46,023 nucleotides of DNA from assembly GCA_017559955.1 (NCBI GenBank), contig JAFYPQ010000043.1:1-46023 (forward strand). Reading direction: 5' to 3'. The notes beneath the pieces were generated by a model. It saw only the letters and a list, made by a program, of their open reading frames with translations, was not told where the DNA came from and made no database searches. Position numbers and translations under genes: made by a program. This DNA comes from Bacteroidales bacterium. Lineage in GTDB: Bacteria; Bacteroidota; Bacteroidia; Bacteroidales; G3-4614. Positions 8,590 to 18,300 of the stretch are shown here, piece by piece. The stretch's first letter is position 1; the number at the start of each line of letters is the position of its first letter.

Positions 8590-9411
8590 ATGGCTGTTTC
8601 AATTCAAGATATAACAAAGCTTCGTAAAATGACAGGTGCAGGTATGATCGACTGTAAAAATGCACTTGGAGAGGCTAACGGCGATTTTGATAAAGCAATT
8701 GAGCTAATCCGCAAACGTGGTCAAGCAATCGTTGCAAAACGTGAGGATCGTGATGCTTCAGAGGGTTGTGTACTTGCTGCTGCAAAAGACGGATTTGCTG
8801 CAATCGTAGCGTTGAAATGCGAAACTGACTTCGTTGCAACAAATGCAGATTTCGTAGCGTTGACACAAACTATTCTTGACAAAGCAATGGAGGTTCGTCC
8901 TGCTGATGCAGAGGCTCTTCTTGCAATCGAGGTAGAGGGACGCTCAATCTCTGACCTTATTACTGACCGTAGTGGTGTAACAGGTGAGAAAATGGAGTTA
9001 GGAGGTTATGTATTCCTTGATGGAGCTGCAACAATCTCTTACATCCACCCGGGAAATCGTTTGGCTACAATCGTATCATTCAACAAAGAGTTGGAGTACC
9101 AAGTAGCACGTGACGTTGCAATGCAAGTAGCGGCAATGAACCCAATTGCAGTAACTCGTGAGGAATTCCCCGCAGATGTTGTTGCAAAAGAGTTTGAGAT
9201 TGCAAAAGACAAAGCACGTCAAGAGGGTAAACCCGAAGCAATGCTTGAGAAAATTGCTCAAGGTCGCATCAATAAATTCTACCAAGAGAACTCACTATTG
9301 GAGCAAGCTTTCGTTAAAGAGAGCAAAATGTCAATAAAAGAGTACTTGACTTCAAAAGATAAAGAGTTGACTGCAACAGCATTCAAACGCTTTACTTTAA
9401 ATGCAGAATAA
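8590..9411 (+). CDS. tsf: Elongation factor Ts
   Basis: This 273-residue protein is the nucleotide exchange factor for EF-Tu. The N-terminal UBA-like domain carries ITKLRKMTGAGMIDCKNAL. The core has the TDFVAxN motif (CETDFVATNADF) and HPGNRLATIVSFNK. The gene follows rpsB by 31 bases and ends in a strong terminator. Both proteins belong to translation, and this pairing is nearly universal in bacteria. Confidence 0.98.
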   Translation: MAVSIQDITKLRKMTGAGMIDCKNALGEANGDFDKAIELIRKRGQAIVAKREDRDASEGCVLAAAKDGFAAIVALKCETDFVATNADFVALTQTILDKAMEVRPADAEALLAIEVEGRSISDLITDRSGVTGEKMELGGYVFLDGAATISYIHPGNRLATIVSFNKELEYQVARDVAMQVAAMNPIAVTREEFPADVVAKEFEIAKDKARQEGKPEAMLEKIAQGRINKFYQENSLLEQAFVKESKMSIKEYLTSKDKELTATAFKRFTLNAE

Positions 9412-9434
9412 TTAATACTATTAAAATAGTAGCT

Positions 9435-9468
9435 AACGAGGAACTCGACAGAGTTCCTCGTTTTTTTT
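9435..9468 (+). terminator. Terminator of rpsB-tsf
   Basis: A 12-bp perfect stem AACGAGGAACTC / GAGTTCCTCGTT with loop GACA is followed by a run of T. Confidence 0.95.
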
Positions 9469-9575
9469 ACCTTATATAGTATCTTAGAGATAAATAATTT
9501 CATAAATTCAAAATAACATCTTATAATAAATTTGAGTAGGATACGTTTTATATAAACAATTTATCCAAAACAATT

Positions 9576-10715
9576 ATGCGTAATATATATCGTAAACGAC
9601 AAAAATTTAAAATTACATTTATTGTAATATCGCTTCTTATGGTAGGTGTATTTTTATCGGTATCCGATAAGTTGGTTCAGGACCTATCAAAGGAGGAGTT
9701 GAATAAAATGGAGATATGGGCGGAAGCCACACGTTTGGCGGCAAGCGACACAAATACCGATTTAGGTCTCATACTTAAGATATTGCAAAGTAATTCAACA
9801 ATACCCGTAATTATAGTCGATGAAGAGGGTAGAATTATGGGTAGTGCCAATATATCAAACAACGACTCCATATACCTCGATAAAAAGTATCACGATTACA
9901 AAGAGGTTGGCAATATAATTGAGATACCTATCGATGAAAACACAAAACAGTATCTCTATTACGACGATTCGGTTATGCTGAAATATTTGGCACTCTTTCC
10001 GTATGTGCAATTAGGGGTAATGATTCTGTTTCTGTTAATATCGTATGTCGCATTGATGAACAGTAAACGTGCCGAGCAAAATCAGGTATGGGTCGGATTG
10101 TCAAAGGAGACAGCACATCAGTTAGGAACTCCCATCTCTTCGTTGATGGCGTGGATGGAGGTATTGAAAATGAATGATATGGACAAAACTCTTCTTGCGG
10201 ATATGGAGAAGGATGTGAACAGACTTTCCGTTATAGCCGACCGATTTTCAAAGATAGGCTCGTCGCCCGAGTTAGTTCCATCTGATATATCGCAAGTTGT
10301 GGTAACGTCGGCAGAGTATATGCAGCGAAGGATATCAAGCAAGGTCGATTTTAAAGTTGATATATCGGAAGTGAAGGGTTGCGTAAAAATTTGCGTACCT
10401 TTAATGGAGTGGGTAGTAGAAAACATCTGCAAAAATGCTATAGATGCAATGTCTGGAACAGGAACGCTGAAACTCATTTTAAGACAAGAAGATAATTTGT
10501 GCTGCATCGATATAATAGATAGTGGAAAAGGAATAGCTCGAAAAAATTTTAAAACCGTGTTCCGTCCGGGTTATACCACAAAGGAACGAGGCTGGGGCTT
10601 GGGATTGGCACTTGTTAAGCGAATAGTAGAGGAGTATCACGGAGGAAGAGTGTATGTGAAAGAGAGCGAATTGGGGAAAGGAACAACGTTTAGGGTGGAA
10701 TTACGCCTCTCTTAA
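9576..10715 (+). CDS. Membrane sensor histidine kinase
   Basis: This 379-residue protein has a transmembrane helix near residues 12-28, an extracytoplasmic sensor segment of about 110 residues, and a second helix near 145-162. There is no clear HAMP domain. The HisKA box KETAHQLGTPISSL carries the phospho-acceptor His at about 182. The ATPase domain shows the N box NICKNAIDAM, the G1 box DSGKGIA, the F box region (FRPGYTTKE) and the G2 box GWGLGLALVK. The AHQLGTP form of the H box is common in Bacteroidetes kinases. No response regulator is adjacent, so it is an orphan kinase whose signal and partner are unknown. Confidence 0.93.
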   Translation: MRNIYRKRQKFKITFIVISLLMVGVFLSVSDKLVQDLSKEELNKMEIWAEATRLAASDTNTDLGLILKILQSNSTIPVIIVDEEGRIMGSANISNNDSIYLDKKYHDYKEVGNIIEIPIDENTKQYLYYDDSVMLKYLALFPYVQLGVMILFLLISYVALMNSKRAEQNQVWVGLSKETAHQLGTPISSLMAWMEVLKMNDMDKTLLADMEKDVNRLSVIADRFSKIGSSPELVPSDISQVVVTSAEYMQRRISSKVDFKVDISEVKGCVKICVPLMEWVVENICKNAIDAMSGTGTLKLILRQEDNLCCIDIIDSGKGIARKNFKTVFRPGYTTKERGWGLGLALVKRIVEEYHGGRVYVKESELGKGTTFRVELRLS

Positions 10716-10768
10716 ATAAAAAAATAGAGGTAAAAGTGTAAAAAAATAGGGGCTTTACGTCAACTTAT

Positions 10769-10799
10769 TTTGCCGAAGGAAAAATTTTTATTACCTTTG
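10769..10799 (+). promoter_or_regulatory. Promoter of yceD-rpmF
   Basis: TTTG (10769-10772), 19 bases, TACCTTTG (10792-10799) followed by C: an excellent Bacteroidetes promoter 29 bases before the yceD start. Confidence 0.82.
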
Positions 10800-10828
10800 C
10801 ATCGCTTTTTGGCACGTTTACTAATTAT

Positions 10829-11353
10829 ATGGCACAAACAGAAACATATAAAATTGAGTTAAAGGGCTTATCAGACGGAACTTACGAATATGATTTCTGT
10901 CTCGATGATAACTTCTTTGCAGGAGTAGAAGATGCCGAAGTGGCGAAGGGAGATGTAGAGGTACATCTAACTATAAAAAAAATTGAAGGAAACTTTGATT
11001 TTAAATTCACCTTAGAGGGAGTCGTAAAAGTTCAATGCGACCGATGCTTGGACGAAATGGATTGCCAAATCGACGCAGAAAACGGTTTTACCGTTAAGTA
11101 TGGGAAAGAGAATGTCGATGAAGGAGACAAATTGGTTATAACAGAAGATTGCAACGAGATAGACCTATCGTGGTATCTATACGAGTTTGTAGCACTTGAA
11201 ATACCAATTACCCACGCACACCCCGAAGGAGAATGTAATAGCGAAATGGAGCAGCTTTTGCAACAATATAGCGGAGCAAAAGAGGAGGCTTCGGACGGAG
11301 AGCCCGTAGATTTGCGTTGGAGTGAATTAAAGAAATTAATAGATAATAACTAA
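10829..11353 (+). CDS. YceD/DUF177 family protein
   Basis: This 174-residue acidic protein contains the DUF177 signature, a CxxC pair followed by acidic residues (VQCDRCLDEMDC, residues near 69-72). Its C-terminal segment is also typical (DLRWSELKKLIDN). DUF177/YceD genes almost always precede rpmF, and here rpmF starts 15 bases downstream. The family has been linked to 23S rRNA accumulation in bacteria and plastids; the biochemical role is not established. Confidence 0.9.
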   Translation: MAQTETYKIELKGLSDGTYEYDFCLDDNFFAGVEDAEVAKGDVEVHLTIKKIEGNFDFKFTLEGVVKVQCDRCLDEMDCQIDAENGFTVKYGKENVDEGDKLVITEDCNEIDLSWYLYEFVALEIPITHAHPEGECNSEMEQLLQQYSGAKEEASDGEPVDLRWSELKKLIDNN

Positions 11354-11368
11354 TATAATTAAATAAAA

Positions 11369-11551
11369 ATGGCACATCCTAAACGAAAACAATCAAAGAC
11401 CAGAACAGCAAAACGTCGTACTCACGATAAAGCTGTAGCCCCCACAATGGCAGTATGTCCTAACTGTGGTGCATGGCACTTATATCACACAGTATGCAAC
11501 GAATGCGGATACTATCGCGGAAAAGTTGCTATTGAGAAAGAAGCCGTTTAA
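11369..11551 (+). CDS. rpmF: 50S ribosomal protein L32
   Basis: This 60-residue protein begins [20 protein letters not shown], a typical L32 start. It contains a zinc ribbon of two CxxC pairs (CPNCGAWH and CNECGYY). The retained cysteines mean the zinc-binding form, not the Cys-free form induced by zinc limitation in some bacteria. It is in an operon with yceD. Confidence 0.98.
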   Translation: MAHPKRKQSKTRTAKRRTHDKAVAPTMAVCPNCGAWHLYHTVCNECGYYRGKVAIEKEAV

Positions 11552-11674
11552 TGCATCGCATAGCTTAGTGATAAGCCGTGGCGACACAAAAGAATTAAAG
11601 CTACAACTCGGCAATACAAAATAATGTAATAGTTGTTGAGTATAGGCAGGTTCAAGAAACAAATGTTTATTAAA

Positions 11675-11711
11675 GCCTTAAGGGTTTTATCAACTCTTAA
11701 GGCATTTTTTA
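11675..11711 (+). terminator. Terminator after rpmF, just before fabH
   Basis: GCCTTAAG pairs with CTTAAGGC around a 13-base loop and is followed by ATTTTTT. It ends 22 bases before the fabH start, so fabH may be expressed by read-through or attenuation, or from a promoter within 11552-11675 that I cannot define. Confidence 0.8.
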
Positions 11712-11732
11712 TCAAAATCAAAAGAACCACTC

Positions 11733-12734
11733 ATGAAAAAGATAAACACAGCAATAACCGGAGTAGCGGCATATGTGCCTGAAGATAAGTTGACCAATGA
11801 GGATTTAACCAAGATGGTTGATACTACCGATGAGTGGATATACTCTCGAGTTGGAATAAAAGAGCGTCGTATCCTAAAAGGGGAGAATTTGGGCTCGTCA
11901 TATATGGGTTCGAAGGCAGTAGATTTGCTTCTCGAGAAAACAGGAACAACAACTGATGAGGTTGAGGTTATAATCTGTGCAACATCAAATCCCGACTATC
12001 GTTTCCCTGCGACAGCGGCAGTAATAGCCGACCGTTCGGGAATAAAAAACTGTTTTGCATACGACATACAAGCTGCATGTACAGGATTTGTAGTAGCTTT
12101 ACAAATAGGTAAGGCATATATCAATGCAGGTCTGTATAAAAAAGTAATAGTAGTATGTGCAGAGAAGATGTCGTCGATGGTAAACTATCAAGACCGAGCA
12201 ACCTGCCCACTGTTTGGAGATGCTGCAGCGGCGGTACTTCTTGAACCAACTTACGAAGATGTTGGAGTAGTCGATACATTGTTACATACCGACGGAGAGG
12301 GAATACCTTATCTTTTAATGAAAGCGGGAGGTTCGGCACAACCCATAACATACGGAGCCATAGACCGAGGCGAACATTTCTTGTATCAAGAGGGACGTAC
12401 TGTATATAAATATGCGGTATCGAATATGATAGATGTATATAAGCAGATAATGATTCGCAACCAACTCACAAACGAGTCGGTAAATTGGTTCATACCACAT
12501 CAGGCAAATGCCAGAATTATTGAAGCTGTTGGTTCTCGATTGGGAATATCATCAGAGAAGATAATAATGAATATCGAGAACTTCGGAAACACAAGTTCTG
12601 CCACAATACCTTTGTGTATAGCACAATGGGAAGATAAATTCAAAAAAGGCGATAACATTTTATTGACAGCCTTCGGCGCAGGATTTACATGGGGTTCGAC
12701 ATATATAAAATGGGCATACGACCCTAAAAAATAG
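11733..12734 (+). CDS. fabH: Beta-ketoacyl-ACP synthase III
   Basis: This 333-residue enzyme condenses an acyl-CoA primer with malonyl-ACP and starts fatty-acid synthesis in the cytosol. The catalytic triad is visible: Cys116 in QAACTGF, His in WFIPHQANARI and Asn in NFGNTSSATIP. The N-terminal TDEWIYSRVGIKERR and C-terminal GAGFTWGS are also typical of FabH. It follows yceD-rpmF as in many bacteria, though a terminator intervenes. Confidence 0.97.
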   Translation: MKKINTAITGVAAYVPEDKLTNEDLTKMVDTTDEWIYSRVGIKERRILKGENLGSSYMGSKAVDLLLEKTGTTTDEVEVIICATSNPDYRFPATAAVIADRSGIKNCFAYDIQAACTGFVVALQIGKAYINAGLYKKVIVVCAEKMSSMVNYQDRATCPLFGDAAAAVLLEPTYEDVGVVDTLLHTDGEGIPYLLMKAGGSAQPITYGAIDRGEHFLYQEGRTVYKYAVSNMIDVYKQIMIRNQLTNESVNWFIPHQANARIIEAVGSRLGISSEKIIMNIENFGNTSSATIPLCIAQWEDKFKKGDNILLTAFGAGFTWGSTYIKWAYDPKK

Positions 12735-12745
12735 AAAGACAAAAG

Positions 12746-12834
12746 TTGCATAAAACGTTGAAGTTTGTTGCATCTCTGTTGCCTATGAAATAAAAAGTAG
12801 GATAATACGAGACCAAAACCAACCTTTTATGCAA
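12746..12834. other. Long-range inverted repeat upstream of era
   Basis: TTGCATAAAA (12746-12755) is repeated inverted as TTTTATGCAA (12825-12834) and followed by a T tract. The 69-base loop is long for a terminator. It could be a weak fabH terminator or chance. Confidence 0.35.
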
Positions 12835-12876
12835 TTTTTTTTATAAATTTGAAACAGAAAGAAAAGAATAGAGCAA

Positions 12877-13773
12877 GTGAGCGATAATAAACAACACAGA
12901 GCCGGATTTGTAAACATTGTCGGAAACCCAAATGTGGGAAAATCGACACTGATGAACTCTCTTGTGGGGGAACGCATATCTATTATAACCTCAAAGGCAC
13001 AAACAACACGCCACAGAATAATGGGGATAGTAAACACCCCTGATATGCAGATAGTGTATTCCGATACACCCGGAGTGCTGTCGCCCAAATATAAACTGCA
13101 AGAGGCAATGCTAGACTTCTCTAAGTCGGCGTTAATCGATGCCGATGTGTTACTATATGTAACAGATGTGGTTGAGACTCCCGATAAAAATCCTGACTTT
13201 GTGGCTCGTGTAGCCCAAGAGGAGAATGTAATACTCATTATCAACAAGATTGACTTGTTAAAAAATCAATCCGATTTGGAGGGCATTGTAGAGAAGTGGC
13301 GTGCCATACTTCCCAAGGCCGAAGTAATACCCATATCGGCGTCGTTAAAGTTCAATGTCGATTACCTGTTGAAACGAATACAAGAGCTTTTGCCTCCCTC
13401 TCCGCCATTTTTTGAAAAAGACGCTTTGACCGATCGCCCGGCACGTTTTTTCGTAACCGAGATAATTCGTGAAAAAATACTATTGACATACGACAAAGAG
13501 ATTCCATACTCGGTAGAAGCAGTGGTAGAGAAATTCACCGAGAGTGAAACAGCGATACATATAATGGCTGTGGTATATGTCGAACGAGATTCGCAAAAAG
13601 GCATAATAATAGGCAAAGGCGGAAGCTCACTAAAACGAGTAGGAGTTTTGGCTCGAAAAGATATAGAGACATTCTTTGGGAAAAAAGTATTTCTCGAACT
13701 CTATGTAAAAGTAGAACGTGATTGGAGAAACAAACTAAGTAAATTAAAAAATTTCGGATATTCACAAGAATAG
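12877..13773 (+). CDS. era: GTPase Era
   Basis: This 298-residue protein is the Era GTPase, a 30S subunit assembly factor that binds the 16S rRNA 3' end. G motifs are GNPNVGKST (G1), DTPG (G3) and NKID (G4). The C-terminal KH domain has GIIIGKGGSSLKRVG. The start is GTG at 12877, which puts the G1 motif at its usual distance. der begins 6 bases after the stop, so the two ribosome-assembly GTPases are probably co-transcribed. Confidence 0.97.
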   Translation: MSDNKQHRAGFVNIVGNPNVGKSTLMNSLVGERISIITSKAQTTRHRIMGIVNTPDMQIVYSDTPGVLSPKYKLQEAMLDFSKSALIDADVLLYVTDVVETPDKNPDFVARVAQEENVILIINKIDLLKNQSDLEGIVEKWRAILPKAEVIPISASLKFNVDYLLKRIQELLPPSPPFFEKDALTDRPARFFVTEIIREKILLTYDKEIPYSVEAVVEKFTESETAIHIMAVVYVERDSQKGIIIGKGGSSLKRVGVLARKDIETFFGKKVFLELYVKVERDWRNKLSKLKNFGYSQE

Positions 13774-13779
13774 ACACAT

Positions 13780-15093
13780 ATGGGAAATTTAGTAGCAATA
13801 GTGGGACGCCCCAACGTGGGAAAATCAACCATATTTAACCGCCTTACAAACACCCGTAGGGCTATAGTAAACGAAGAGGCGGGAACAACACGTGATCGTC
13901 AATACGGAAAAGTAGAGTGGTGCGGAAACGAATTCTCAATCATCGATACAGGAGGTTGGGTGGTAAACTCCGACGATATATTTGAAGATGAAATCAACAA
14001 ACAGGTCTCCATTGCCATAGAAGAGGCAGATGTACTTCTCTTTGTGGTGGATGCAATAACAGGAGTAACCGACCTCGATGATAGAGTGGCAGCAATTCTG
14101 CGTCGCACAACAAAGCCCGTAATAGTGGTTGCAAACAAAATAGATAGTAACGAGTGGCAATATACCTCGGCACAATTCTATTCATTCGGGCTTGGCGACC
14201 CGTTCAGTATATCTGCAGCAAATGGTTCGGGGACAGGAGATTTGCTCGATGCCATAATCTCTAAGTTTACTAAAAAAGAGGAAGAAAAAATCGAAGAGGA
14301 GGTGCCTCGTATAGCAGTGGTCGGACGTCCCAATGCAGGAAAATCATCAATAATAAATGCCTTCATCGGAGAAGACCGAAATATAGTAACCGATATCGCC
14401 GGAACAACACGAGATTCGATACATACCCGTTACACAAAATTCGGATTCGACTTCTACCTTGTCGATACCGCAGGAATACGCAAAAAGGGAAAAGTTACCG
14501 AAGATATAGAGTATTACTCTGTAATACGTTCAATCAGAGCAATAGAAGATGCCGATGTATGTGTATTGATGATAGATGCCACACGTGGAATAGAGGGGCA
14601 GGATATGAACATTTTCTCGCTAATTCAGAAGAACAAAAAAGGTTTGGTGGTATGTGTAAACAAATGGGATTTGGTAGAAGATAAAAGCCAAAAAGCAATT
14701 AAGGCATTCGAAGAGGCAATCCGTAATCGCTTTGCACCATTCACCGATTTCCCAATCATCTTTACATCGGCACTAACAAAACAACGTATATTTAAAGTAC
14801 TTGAGTGTGCAAAAGAGGTGTTCGAAAATCGTCGTCAACAAATTCCGACAGCACGACTAAACGAAGAGATACTTGCCGCAATTGAGGCTTATCCACCACC
14901 TGCACATAAAGGTAAATATGTAAAGATTAAATATATAACACAATTAAAAGGCTCATACGTGCCAACATTTATATTCTTCTGCAACCTGCCGCAATGGGTA
15001 AAAGAACCATATAAACGTTATCTCGAAAATCAAATTCGTCAGCGTTGGAATTTTTCGGGGTCGCCTATTAATATATTTATGCGTCAGAAGTAA
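13780..15093 (+). CDS. der: Tandem GTPase Der (EngA)
   Basis: This 437-residue protein has two G domains in tandem, the hallmark of Der, which acts in 50S subunit maturation. Domain 1 has [13 protein letters not shown] and NKID; domain 2 has [13 protein letters not shown] and NKWD. The C-terminal KH-like domain (about 350-437) ends [11 protein letters not shown], close to the usual family end. It lies directly after era and before a terminator. Confidence 0.97.
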   Translation: MGNLVAIVGRPNVGKSTIFNRLTNTRRAIVNEEAGTTRDRQYGKVEWCGNEFSIIDTGGWVVNSDDIFEDEINKQVSIAIEEADVLLFVVDAITGVTDLDDRVAAILRRTTKPVIVVANKIDSNEWQYTSAQFYSFGLGDPFSISAANGSGTGDLLDAIISKFTKKEEEKIEEEVPRIAVVGRPNAGKSSIINAFIGEDRNIVTDIAGTTRDSIHTRYTKFGFDFYLVDTAGIRKKGKVTEDIEYYSVIRSIRAIEDADVCVLMIDATRGIEGQDMNIFSLIQKNKKGLVVCVNKWDLVEDKSQKAIKAFEEAIRNRFAPFTDFPIIFTSALTKQRIFKVLECAKEVFENRRQQIPTARLNEEILAAIEAYPPPAHKGKYVKIKYITQLKGSYVPTFIFFCNLPQWVKEPYKRYLENQIRQRWNFSGSPINIFMRQK

Positions 15094-15097
15094 AAAA

Positions 15098-15127
15098 GTT
15101 GTTAGTCGTTAGTTTTTAGTTGTTAGT
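15098..15127. repeat. 7-base periodic repeat (TAGTTGT/TAGTTTT family)
   Basis: GTTGTTAG-TCGTTAG-TTTTTAG-TTGTTAG: heptads of the dispersed intergenic family also seen at 19994-20012, 22160-22212, 27652-27702, 30355-30446 and 31691-31810. Confidence 0.6.
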
Positions 15128-15153
15128 AATAACGATGCAACAAATTAAATATT

Positions 15154-15186
15154 AGTGAGGTAGAATTTTCTATCTCACTTTTTTTA
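15154..15186 (+). terminator. Terminator after der
   Basis: AGTGAGGTAGA pairs with TCTATCTCACT (11 pairs, one G-T) around ATTT, followed by seven T. A very similar hairpin follows the large surface-protein gene at 20045. Confidence 0.9.
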
Positions 15187-15305
15187 TTGCGACTGTAATC
15201 ATATCATCAGTTCTCATTTATTTCAATTTTTAGGAGATATAAAAACTAAGGTTTTTAGTAATTGAAATATATCCATTTCAATAGCATTAAACAAAAAAAA
15301 ATTAG

Positions 15306-15313
15306 TACATTTG
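15306..15313 (+). promoter_or_regulatory. -7 promoter box of the large surface-protein gene
   Basis: TACATTTG followed by C matches TAnnTTTG, 45 bases before the start codon. The -33 element is weak. Confidence 0.55.
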
Positions 15314-15358
15314 CACATTGATTAACATTGTTCAACAACTAACTTAAAAATCAAATTT

Positions 15359-18300
15359 ATGAAAAAACTTTTCTTATTAATCGCAGCGTTTATGTTTGTT
15401 GCTTCAAACATTTTCGCTCAAGAAGGCGAAAAGTTATCAGGAACGCTCACAACAAATATGAGTCATTACTCATCTTACATTGAGTCATACCCTATAACTA
15501 ACGCTAATGACGGAAGTTATACAACCAAGTTCTGGTCAGACGGAGGACCAAGTGCCGGAGATTATGTAACAATGGAGTTGGCTTCTGTTTCAAGTATTGG
15601 AGACGTTAAATTCCACTTTGAGAGTGGTGATAAGCCAGAGCATGCAACAGTAGAAATATCTTATGATAATTCAGAGTGGGAGCCTATTGCGACAATTACA
15701 CTTGCTGATATCTCAGGAGATAATACCTTCTCTTGTAATGCAGGAGGTCTTTTGGCTCAATACGTAAGATTGAGATTTACTGAAGAACAAGGCAACTGGT
15801 TCCAAATGCAAGAGTTTGAGGTGTATGAAGATCCAGTAGTTCTTGCTGAGAGAACAATTTCTGTTTCGGTAAACGATGCAGCAATGGGTTCGGCGTATAT
15901 CGGAGAAGAGGGAATAACTGAGGTAACAGGACAAACAAAATCAGTTAAAATGACTGCGGTACCTGCAGAAGGTTTCAAATTCATAAACTGGACATTGAAC
16001 GGAGAAGAGGTTTCAACCTCTGTATCATATGCCGATAGAACAGAAGGCGATAAAGCATATGTGGCTAATTTTGCCGCTAAAGAGGTATATCAAGTATCAG
16101 TAGTTGTAAATGATGCAATTATGGGAACTGCTGTGGCTACAGTAGAGGGTTCTGTTTATGAAGGAACAGAGATAACTCTTGTTGCTACTCCTGCCGACGG
16201 TTATGAGTTTGTAAACTGGACAGTTGGCGAAGAGGTTATTGGCGATGAAACAACTATTGTTACAGTAGTAAATGCAACAACTGAGTATAAAGCTAATTTT
16301 AAAGTAACTCCAACTAAATTAGCTGTTTCAAAAGTAACAACATCAATGTCTTTTTCGGCATACTATGATATTAATGACCTTGTGGATGGAGATTATACTT
16401 CATACTTGTATTCAAGTGCAAGTGCTGGTTCTTCGGTAACATTGGAGCTTGCGGAAGAGTCTATGGTTGGAGATATAAAATTGTATTTCCCAACATATGC
16501 TTATTATATTCCGGAGGAGGCTAAAATTCAGTTCTCATCAGATAATGTAACATGGACAGATGTAGAGGGTTGCTCATTTGTTAATGAAGATGTAAAAAAA
16601 GATCCTAAGACAGGATATAACTTTATTGCGTTGGATGCAAAAGCTTCAACGGCAAAATATGTTAAATTGACCTATGTAGCACTACCTGCTTATGGCTCAT
16701 TCTATATGAATGAGATTGAATTATATGAAGCTTCCATAGAGGTTGCTGCAAGAACAATCTCAGTTTCGGTAAACGATGCAGCAATGGGTTCGGCATATGT
16801 AGGAGTAGAGGGAACAACAGAACTTGCTGATCAAACAGGTGGCGTTAAATTGGTTGCAGTTGCAAACGAGGGTTACGAGTTTATAAACTGGACTCTTGAA
16901 GGAGAGGTTGTCTCTACAAATGCTGTGATAGTTGACAAAACAGAGGGTGATAAAGCGTATGTTGCTAACTTCATCGCATTGGCAAAATATACTCTATCTG
17001 TATCGGTTAATGATGCAATCATGGGTACTGTAGAGGCATCTCAAACAGGAGAGATGTTCAAATACACTGAGGTTACTCTTATTGCTACTCCAACTGAAGG
17101 ATACGAGTTCGTAAACTGGACAGTAAACGGAGAAGAGGTAAGCAAACTTTCTACAATCATAGTTTCTGTTGAGGAGGATGTTGAGTACAAAGCTAACTTC
17201 CAAATCATTCCTACAAAATTAGCTCTTGTAGAAGCAGAGGTTTCAATGGATTACTACTCTTCATACGTTGCTGCTAATATCATTGACGGTAAATACGACA
17301 CAATGTATGACTCATCAAGAAAACAAGATTATGACAATAACGATGCTTACGCTACTGTAACATTGGAAGAAGAGTCATTAATTGGTGATGTTAAAATCTA
17401 CTTCTCAGGAAACTATCGTCCTGCTAAAGCAAAAATCCAAGTTTCAACTGACGGAGCTGAGTGGATTGATGTTGAAGGAAGTGAATTTGCAGGATCAGAT
17501 GCAATTGATGCAAGTGCAGTTCAATCAGGTGCTAAATTAATCACTGTTAACTGTAATGGTGTTTCTGCAAAATATGTAAGAATGTTTATTACTGAGAAAG
17601 CTTCTGCTTACTTGACAATGTTTGAGTTTGAGGTATATGAGGCTCCAGTAAATGTTGAGGCTCGTACAATCTCAGTTTCAGTTAACGATGCAACAATGGG
17701 AGAAGCATACATCGGAATTTCTGGTGTTACAACTCTTGAGGGACAAACAGGTGCAGTTAAAATGTTTGCTGTTGCTTCAGACAACGCATACCGTTTTGTA
17801 AACTGGACAGTAAACGGAGAAGAGGTTGCAACTTCTGCATCATTTGTTGACCGCACAGAGGGCGACAAAGCATACGTTGCAAACTTCGAGGCAAAACCAA
17901 TCTACACAGTAGGCGTATCATCAATCAATGAAGAAAAAGGAACAGCATCATCAGATGCAGCAGAGGTTGTATATGAAGGCGATGTAATTACATTTACAGC
18001 GACACCAGCAGACGGATACAAATTTACAGCATGGACAAACGGAACAGATACAGTATCTGTTGCCAACCCATATACAGTGGCAATAACAGAGTCGATGGCT
18101 CTTGTAGCAAACTTCGACCGTGATCCACTATTGGATCGTTCAAATTGGACAATCACTGCATCTTCTGAAGAGACTTCAGGAGAGGGAGTAGGAAACGGTG
18201 TCGCAACATGTATCATCGACGGTAAAACAAATACACATTGGCACTCTGCATGGAAAGAGTCTTCACCTGCATATCCTCACTGGTTCTTGATCGATATGAA

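Noticed and set aside
15868..18120. Regular DNA repeats suggesting a CRISPR-like or tandem array
   Set aside because: They lie in frame inside one long reading frame and encode InlB-type protein modules; no short repeat-spacer pattern exists.
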